Source: DATHGT01 sp035317605
GTDB taxonomy: Bacteria > Methylomirabilota > Methylomirabilia > Rokubacteriales > CSP1-6
Length of the DNA: 6,079 nucleotides
NCBI GenBank assembly: GCA_035317605.1
Contig: DATHGT010000313.1
Coordinates: 1-6,079 of the forward strand
Direction of reading: 5' to 3'
The notes beneath the pieces were generated by a model. The model saw only the letters and a list, made by a program, of their open reading frames with translations. It did no database searches and was not told where the DNA came from. A program made the position numbers and the translations under genes. Below, piece by piece: positions 1-6,079 of the stretch; the stretch's first letter is position 1; the number at the start of each line of letters is the position of its first letter.

Positions 1-1381
1 TGGGATAGTCGTCGACCAGGAACGCCTGCCGCGTCTGCGCCGCGATGCCGACGAGCCCTTGACCGAAGCTCAGGTCGGGTTCGTCGTCATACCCCGCGCT
101 GGAGGCGACCATGGTCAGGCGCTGGCCGCGCGCGAGATAGAGGAGACAGTTGGCCGAGAAGAGGGCGCCCGCCTTGTCCACGATGAGCTCGAGGAGCCGG
201 CCGGGATGAAGCTCGGCGGCCATTTCGCGCTCCACCGCCGCCAGCGCCTCGCTCTGCGCCCGGCGCGTGGTTTCCAGCGCGAACAGGCGGGCGTTCTCGA
301 GCGCGATCGCGGCCTGATCGGCGAAGGCCTCGGCGAGGTGCACGTCTTCGGGGCTGAACTCGCGCTCGGTACGATCGCCCACGGCCAGCGCGCCGAACAC
401 CCGCCCACGGATGGACAGCGGCGCGGCCAGCAGGGCACGATCGGTCGACCGCGCGAACCGGGCCGTGGTGTCCGGTCCGTAGACGATCCGGGGATCGTGC
501 AGCGCGTCCCTGGCGAGGACGGCACGCCGTTCGCGGACGGCCAGTCCGGCGATGCCCTGATCCGCGGGCAGCCCCCTCGCCCATTCGTACGTGAACCGCG
601 TCTCCCCCGCGACGGCCACGGCCGCCATCCGATCGGTTTCGGTGTCGAGGCGATAGAGCACGGAGGACCGTGCGCCCAGCAAGTCGCACACGCTGTCGAC
701 GATGCGCTGGGCCACGACGTCGGCGTCCAGCGTTTCCGCGACCAGCCGCTCGACCGCGGCCAGCGCGGCCATGCGCTCGGCCTGGCGTTGGGTGTCTCGA
801 TAGAGCCGCGCCTGCTCGAGGGCCAGCGCCGCCTGCCCGGCGAACGCCTCGGCCACGTCCTGGTCGCGCGGGGTGAAGCGCCGGCGGCCTCGGAACGATA
901 GGACACCGATGATCCGCTCCCCGACCCGCAGGGGCACCACCAGATAGCTGACGTACCCGAGACGGCGGCCGGCCGTGAGGTGCTCGGGGGCCATCACGTC
1001 GGCGACGCCCTCCAGATCGGCGATGATCCCGCGACCTTCGGTGGCCACCTGTCCACTCAGACTCTCGTGCAGGCCGATCCGCGTCCGGGTCATGGTCTCG
1101 CGGGCCGTGCCCGCGAGCCCGGCCAGCACCAGCTCGTCGCCCTCGACGAGCCGGAAGCCGGCATTGTCGACGTCGAGCAGGCGCGCGGCCTCTTCGGCGA
1201 TCGAGGTGAGCAGCGTCTCCGTCGGCGCCGCCGGATTGATCTTCTTGTTGATCTCGAGGAGGGCGCGGAAGGCGTCGTCCCGCGCGCCGTTGTTCGACGC
1301 TTCGGCGGGAGCCGGCGTCGGTCGTCGGCCCAGCCAGCGCGAGACGGTACGCAGGAGATCGCTGATCGCGGTGGCCCTCAG
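1..1381 (-). CDS. Tandem GAF-domain sensor/signalling protein, C-terminal part beyond the left edge; start codon unresolved
   Basis: Translating the minus strand codon by codon from just after the uvrA stop gives one stop-free frame to base 1, about 460 codons, so the gene is cut by the window edge. Numbering from the CTG at 1381-1379, a basic, proline/alanine-rich N-terminal stretch of about 40 residues is followed by GAF domain 1 (about 44-194), GAF domain 2 (about 200-366) and the start of GAF domain 3 (about 376 to the edge). GAF 1 and 2 end in matching helices: RFTPRDQDVAEAFAGQAALA then LEQARLY, and EFSPEDVHLAEAFADQAAIA then LENARLF. Each is followed by a linker helix (ERMAALAAVERLV; QSEALAAVEREMA). 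No signal peptide or membrane segment is visible, so it is probably cytosolic. GAF domains bind small ligands or mediate sensing and dimerisation. In such proteins they usually precede a histidine kinase, cyclic-di-GMP enzyme or PP2C phosphatase, but that module is not visible here. The ligand is unknown. The gene follows uvrA immediately and probably shares its transcript. The start is uncertain because no ATG, GTG or TTG occurs in frame before the middle of GAF 1. Confidence 0.88.
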   Translation of the reverse strand, partial: MRATAISDLLRTVSRWLGRRPTPAPAEASNNGARDDAFRALLEINKKINPAAPTETLLTSIAEEAARLLDVDNAGFRLVEGDELVLAGLAGTARETMTRTRIGLHESLSGQVATEGRGIIADLEGVADVMAPEHLTAGRRLGYVSYLVVPLRVGERIIGVLSFRGRRRFTPRDQDVAEAFAGQAALALEQARLYRDTQRQAERMAALAAVERLVAETLDADVVAQRIVDSVCDLLGARSSVLYRLDTETDRMAAVAVAGETRFTYEWARGLPADQGIAGLAVRERRAVLARDALHDPRIVYGPDTTARFARSTDRALLAAPLSIRGRVFGALAVGDRTEREFSPEDVHLAEAFADQAAIALENARLFALETTRRAQSEALAAVEREMAAELHPGRLLELIVDKAGALFSANCLLYLARGQRLTMVASSAGYDDEPDLSFGQGLVGIAAQTRQAFLVDDYP

Positions 1382-1397
1382 CGTCGCCCGCTCGCGG

Positions 1398-1401
<4 letters not shown>
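1378..1401 (-). other. ATGA/CTGA junction: seven-codon frame between uvrA and the GAF gene
   Basis: An ATG at 1401-1399 overlaps the uvrA TGA (1400-1398) as ATGA, the usual form of translational coupling. Its frame reads only MTASGRR before TGA at 1380-1378. That TGA overlaps a CTG (1381-1379) that lies in the GAF frame, giving a second overlap, CTGA. Three readings are possible. One base may be missing from the sequence between about 1398 and 1381, in which case the GAF protein really starts at this ATG. The GAF gene may start at CTG after coupled re-initiation. Or it may start at another unusual codon, for example ATC at 1366-1364, which has GAGGG (1379-1375) eight bases upstream. No good Shine-Dalgarno sequence precedes the ATG. 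Confidence 0.5.
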
Positions 1402-4178
<2,777 letters not shown>

Positions 4179-4186
4179 GACGGCCT

Positions 4187-4215
4187 ATTGTGTCAGCGTC
4201 GTCTCTTCGCGGCAA
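4187..4215 (-). promoter_or_regulatory. Possible weak sigma70-type promoter for uvrA
   Basis: On the minus strand, TTGCCG (4215-4210) and CACAAT (4192-4187) are separated by 17 bases; each matches its consensus hexamer at four of six positions. Transcription would begin close to the uvrA ATG, leaving almost no leader and separating the mRNA from the weak AGG ribosome-binding site. That makes the match less convincing. The 59-base gap between the membrane-protein stop and uvrA contains nothing else I can identify, and uvrA may simply be read through from the upstream genes. Confidence 0.2.
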
Positions 4216-4237
4216 CCTTTCTGGGCGCGCGGGCTCG

Positions 4238-5719
4238 CTAGCGGCGCGCGGAACCGCCGCCGCGGGCGATCGTGGTGACCAGCCACGCGCCGGGGACGGC
4301 GACGAGAGCCGGATACCGTGTGACGGCGTCGAAGGCGCCGATGACGGTGGGCCAGTGGGCCAGCGCCGCCACCACGACGAAGATCAAACCGCCGGCCAGC
4401 GCGCCCTTGGCGCGGGCGCGCTCGACGGCGATCCCCTGCCCGCGCGTCAGCCGCGGCCCGAGCAGCACCGCCGCCCCCAACCCCAGGCCTTGCACCAGCA
4501 GCGTGAAGCCGTCCGCGCTCACCATGCCCACCGCGACCGCGATCACCACCATGACGATCCACGTCGCCGCCTCGAAGGCGCGGCGCCGCGCCGACGGCGC
4601 CAGGCCGCCCGATCCGGCTGACGTGAGATCCACCAGACAGCGACGGAGCGCGGCCGCCGAGCCGAGGAACAGCGCCAGCAGGGCCATGGCCACCGCGGTG
4701 AGGATCCGCGAGCGCCAGGGCTCGTCGGCCAGGACGGGAACCAGGCGGACGACGGCGGCGGCGGCGGGAGCACCTATCGACAGCTCCGGCGCCGCGTCCA
4801 CGGCGTAGACGCCCCAGCAGGTGGCGGCCAGGACCACCGTGAGGACCAGAGCGGGCGGGAAGAGGGCGGAGGCCCGCGTGATCGGACCGAGCGGACGCAC
4901 GATCATCAGCGCGCCACCGGCGAGCGTGAGGGTCAGGCCCGCCCACCACGCGAGCAACCGGGGACGCGTCGCGTCGACCGCGTCAGCCCAGGTCACTCCG
5001 GACGGCGGCGCCCCCGGCACTCGCCGGCCCGCCTCGAAGCGAAGGCGAGCGCCCGCGGAGACGGCCAGCGTGTCGCCCGGACGCAGGGCCAGCGACTCGC
5101 CGGCGGCGAGCTTCCGCTCACGGATCACCGGCACGCGGTCCCGCTCGGTCACGCGGACGAGCGCCTCGGTGGCGGCCGTGATCCGGTGGGGCTCGGTGAA
5201 CGTCAGCGTGGTCGGCTGGGGGAACTGCGCGCCCTCGCGGGTCCATTCGCTGCGCGGTCCCAGCTCGAAGGCGCCGCGCGACGCCACCCGGCTCCACGCC
5301 GTCCACGGCGGGACCGCGGCGGCGACGCCGAGCATGACGACGGCGCTCAGCAAGGCGACGGCCCCGAGGACGAACGCGCTCGCGGCCACGCGATGGTCCC
5401 ACCAGATCGTGGTGATCAGCACGAGGGCGACGGCCGCACCGAGCACGGCCCCGGTCTCGAGCCCCAGCACGTGACCGAGATCGGCGATCGCGCGGAAGCC
5501 GGCGCCGAGCACGCACACGATCGTGACGAGCCCGGCCGTGGCGGTGAAGCCCGAAGGCGTCCCTCGCGAGCCCGGGGCCGCGAGCAGCGCCAGCAACGGC
5601 GCCGCCAGCACGGCCAGCACGAACAGCGGGGCCTCGACGCCGCCCGCCGTCACCCGCGCCACCAGCGCGATCACGAGCACGGGTCCGGACCACGCGGCGA
5701 CCGCGCCCACGCCCGTCAT
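4238..5719 (-). CDS. Uncharacterised 12-segment membrane protein with a large extracytoplasmic insert
   Basis: I do not recognise the family. The start is the ATG at 5719-5717, which overlaps the TGA of the preceding small gene by four bases (ATGA). It gives 493 residues beginning MTGVGAVAAW, directly before the first membrane segment. The frame can extend upstream to 5815, but that adds 32 arginine/glycine-rich residues over the neighbouring gene and is unlikely. Hydrophobic segments lie near residues 4-22, 30-49, 59-77, 90-106 and 112-136. A hydrophilic domain of about 110 residues follows (139-252), then segments near 255-275, 286-306, 338-358, 384-402, 404-422, 440-456 and 468-486. Arginine-rich loops (RPLGPITR, RR...SARRR, RLTRGQ...ERARAK, C-terminal ARR) fall on the same side in a model with both ends inside. 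That places the hydrophilic domain outside the membrane. The domain looks beta-rich (KLAAGESLALRPGDTLAV, GARLRFEAGRRVPGAP). No catalytic motif is evident. The pairing with the small membrane gene suggests a shared envelope function; transport, assembly or polymer handling are all possible and undecided. Confidence 0.85.
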   Translation of the reverse strand: MTGVGAVAAWSGPVLVIALVARVTAGGVEAPLFVLAVLAAPLLALLAAPGSRGTPSGFTATAGLVTIVCVLGAGFRAIADLGHVLGLETGAVLGAAVALVLITTIWWDHRVAASAFVLGAVALLSAVVMLGVAAAVPPWTAWSRVASRGAFELGPRSEWTREGAQFPQPTTLTFTEPHRITAATEALVRVTERDRVPVIRERKLAAGESLALRPGDTLAVSAGARLRFEAGRRVPGAPPSGVTWADAVDATRPRLLAWWAGLTLTLAGGALMIVRPLGPITRASALFPPALVLTVVLAATCWGVYAVDAAPELSIGAPAAAAVVRLVPVLADEPWRSRILTAVAMALLALFLGSAAALRRCLVDLTSAGSGGLAPSARRRAFEAATWIVMVVIAVAVGMVSADGFTLLVQGLGLGAAVLLGPRLTRGQGIAVERARAKGALAGGLIFVVVAALAHWPTVIGAFDAVTRYPALVAVPGAWLVTTIARGGGSARR

Positions 5720-5964
5720 GTCGGAGAGCCGGAACCTTTCGAGGGAGCACGCCGGACGAAGACCGCCGCGGTGACGGCCGCGGCCGCCGCCGGCGCGAGG
5801 ATCGCCGCGTACCACCAGAGGAGACTGAGACCGCCGACGCGCAACGCGCCGACGCTGCGCGGAAGCGTGGCCAGTGCGCCGGCGCCCAGGAGGAGGAGGA
5901 CCACGACCACGATTCCGATCCGTCGTCCGGCCGTGGTGGGCACCGGCGCGAGTATACTCTTCAC
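5716..5964 (-). CDS. Small two-segment membrane protein, translationally coupled to the downstream membrane gene
   Basis: This 82-residue frame has a GTG start (5964-5962). Its N-terminus is short and ends in basic residues (MKSILAPVPTTAGRR), followed by a strong membrane segment (about 16-35, GIVVVVLLLLGAGALA). A short loop (PRSVGALRVGG) leads to a second hydrophobic segment (about 45-68, with WWYAAILAPAAAAAVTA) and a basic tail (VRRAPSKGSG). The RR and VRR flanks suggest that both ends face the cytoplasm. Its TGA overlaps the ATG of the 493-residue membrane protein, as expected for an accessory subunit made in step with a larger partner. I see no good Shine-Dalgarno sequence before the GTG. 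An alternative in-frame GTG lies seven codons later (5943-5941), so the exact start is uncertain. No family is recognised. Confidence 0.65.
   Translation of the reverse strand: MKSILAPVPTTAGRRIGIVVVVLLLLGAGALATLPRSVGALRVGGLSLLWWYAAILAPAAAAAVTAAVFVRRAPSKGSGSPT
5950..5959. repeat. Perfect 10-bp palindrome GAGTATACTC
   Basis: This A/T-containing palindrome stands out in very GC-rich surroundings and lies within codons 2-5 of the small membrane gene. Read on either strand it contains TATACT, a five-of-six match to a -10 hexamer. On the minus strand, such a -10 would start transcription about one base before the alternative GTG at 5943. No matching -35 hexamer lies at the right distance on either strand. 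It could be an operator half-site or chance. Confidence 0.3.
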
Positions 5965-5971
5965 CGGATTG

Positions 5972-5990
5972 GAGGCCTAAAAATGGCCTC
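5972..5990. repeat. Small inverted repeat with an A/T loop
   Basis: GAGGCC (5972-5977) and GGCCTC (5985-5990) flank the loop TAAAAAT. In the transcript of the minus-strand genes this would form a six-pair hairpin with a U-rich loop just before the GTG of the small membrane gene. The T run lies in the loop rather than after the stem, so it is not a normal intrinsic terminator. The role is unknown. Confidence 0.5.
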
Positions 5991-6000
5991 TGATTGTTGG

Positions 6001-6036
6001 ATTGGGGGGCCTCGGCGGCCCCCCAAACCCCCCAAT
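6001..6036. repeat. Alternative pairing and tandem C6 repeats competing with the hairpin at 6002-6026
   Basis: ATTGGGGGG (6001-6009) can also pair with CCCCCCAAT (6028-6036), a nine-base stem around an 18-base loop. It uses the same G run as the stem at 6002-6026, so the two cannot form together. The alternatives arise because the C-rich arm is nearly duplicated in tandem, CCCCCCAAA (6019-6027) followed by CCCCCCAAT. On the minus strand this reads as two G6 runs separated by TTT. Confidence 0.65.
6002..6026. repeat. Strong GC hairpin, 10-bp stem and 5-base loop
   Basis: TTGGGGGGCC (6002-6011) pairs perfectly with GGCCCCCCAA (6017-6026) around the loop TCGGC. It is very stable and works on either strand, but no T tract follows it on either side, so it is not a classical rho-independent terminator. 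It may be an element of a dispersed intergenic repeat family, which only a search of the whole genome could show. Confidence 0.8.
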
Positions 6037-6042
6037 TCGCGT

Positions 6043-6066
6043 CGCGATCGAGCGGGCTCGATCGCG
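6043..6066. repeat. Perfect 10-bp inverted repeat with a 4-base spacer
   Basis: CGCGATCGAG (6043-6052) and CTCGATCGCG (6057-6066) flank CGGG. It could be a cruciform or hairpin, the remains of a terminator for a gene beyond the right edge, or a two-fold protein-binding site. No T tract follows on either strand within the window. I find no gene in 5965-6079. Confidence 0.8.
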
Positions 6067-6079
6067 TCTGCGGGCAACC

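Noticed and set aside
59..901. A 280-codon plus-strand frame
   Set aside because: It is antisense to the GAF domains, low in complexity and has no recognisable fold.
87..906. Minus-strand frames of 200 and 263 codons at the left side
   Set aside because: They are out of frame with the continuous GAF translation, which explains this stretch fully.
4185..4949. A 254-codon minus-strand frame between the membrane gene and uvrA
   Set aside because: It is a shadow frame within the membrane-protein gene, arginine-rich and without hydrophobic segments.
5720..5815. A 32-residue upstream extension of the large membrane protein
   Set aside because: It is Arg/Gly-rich and overlaps the small membrane gene by about 100 bases. 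The ATGA-coupled ATG at 5719 is much more plausible.
5186..5980. A 264-codon plus-strand frame over the membrane genes
   Set aside because: It is composed of R/G/A/H/E runs typical of a shadow frame, opposite a minus-strand frame with clear membrane segments.
6002..6026. An intrinsic transcription terminator
   Set aside because: The stem is strong, but no T tract follows it on either strand (AAACCC on plus, TCCAAC on minus).

Overview
This is a strongly GC-rich bacterial chromosomal window, and every credible gene lies on the minus strand, so the genes read from right to left. High G/C at third codon positions produces many long shadow reading frames on both strands. The UvrA sequence is of ordinary bacterial type. 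The base composition would fit a GC-rich lineage such as Rokubacteria/Methylomirabilota or a deltaproteobacterial-type group, but nothing here settles the taxonomy.

Layout in the direction of transcription: (1) 6079-5965, about 115 bases without a gene, packed with inverted repeats: a 10-bp-stem palindrome, a G6/C6 hairpin with a competing alternative pairing, and a small hairpin with an A/T loop. (2) 5964-5716, a small protein with two membrane segments and a GTG start. (3) 5719-4238, a polytopic membrane protein of 493 residues. It overlaps the small gene by four bases (ATGA), so the two are probably translated together. It has about 12 membrane segments and an extracytoplasmic insert of about 110 residues, and I recognise neither gene. 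(4) 4237-4179, a 59-base gap with a weak promoter-like sequence. (5) 4178-1398, a complete uvrA, the damage-recognition ATPase of nucleotide excision repair. (6) From about 1381 through the left edge, a tandem GAF-domain protein that is open at its C-terminal side. Its effector domain lies outside the window.

The most unusual points are three. The GAF gene has no ATG, GTG or TTG in its own frame before its first GAF domain is well under way. Instead an ATG overlaps the uvrA stop (ATGA), opens only a seven-codon frame, and that frame ends at a TGA overlapping an in-frame CTG (CTGA). This is either a missing base in the sequence or unusual initiation. The coupled membrane pair is uncharacterised and has a clear, consistent topology. 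The right-hand intergenic region holds mutually exclusive hairpins. I see no mobile element, CRISPR array, RNA gene or integration site. uvrA itself is intact and ordinary.
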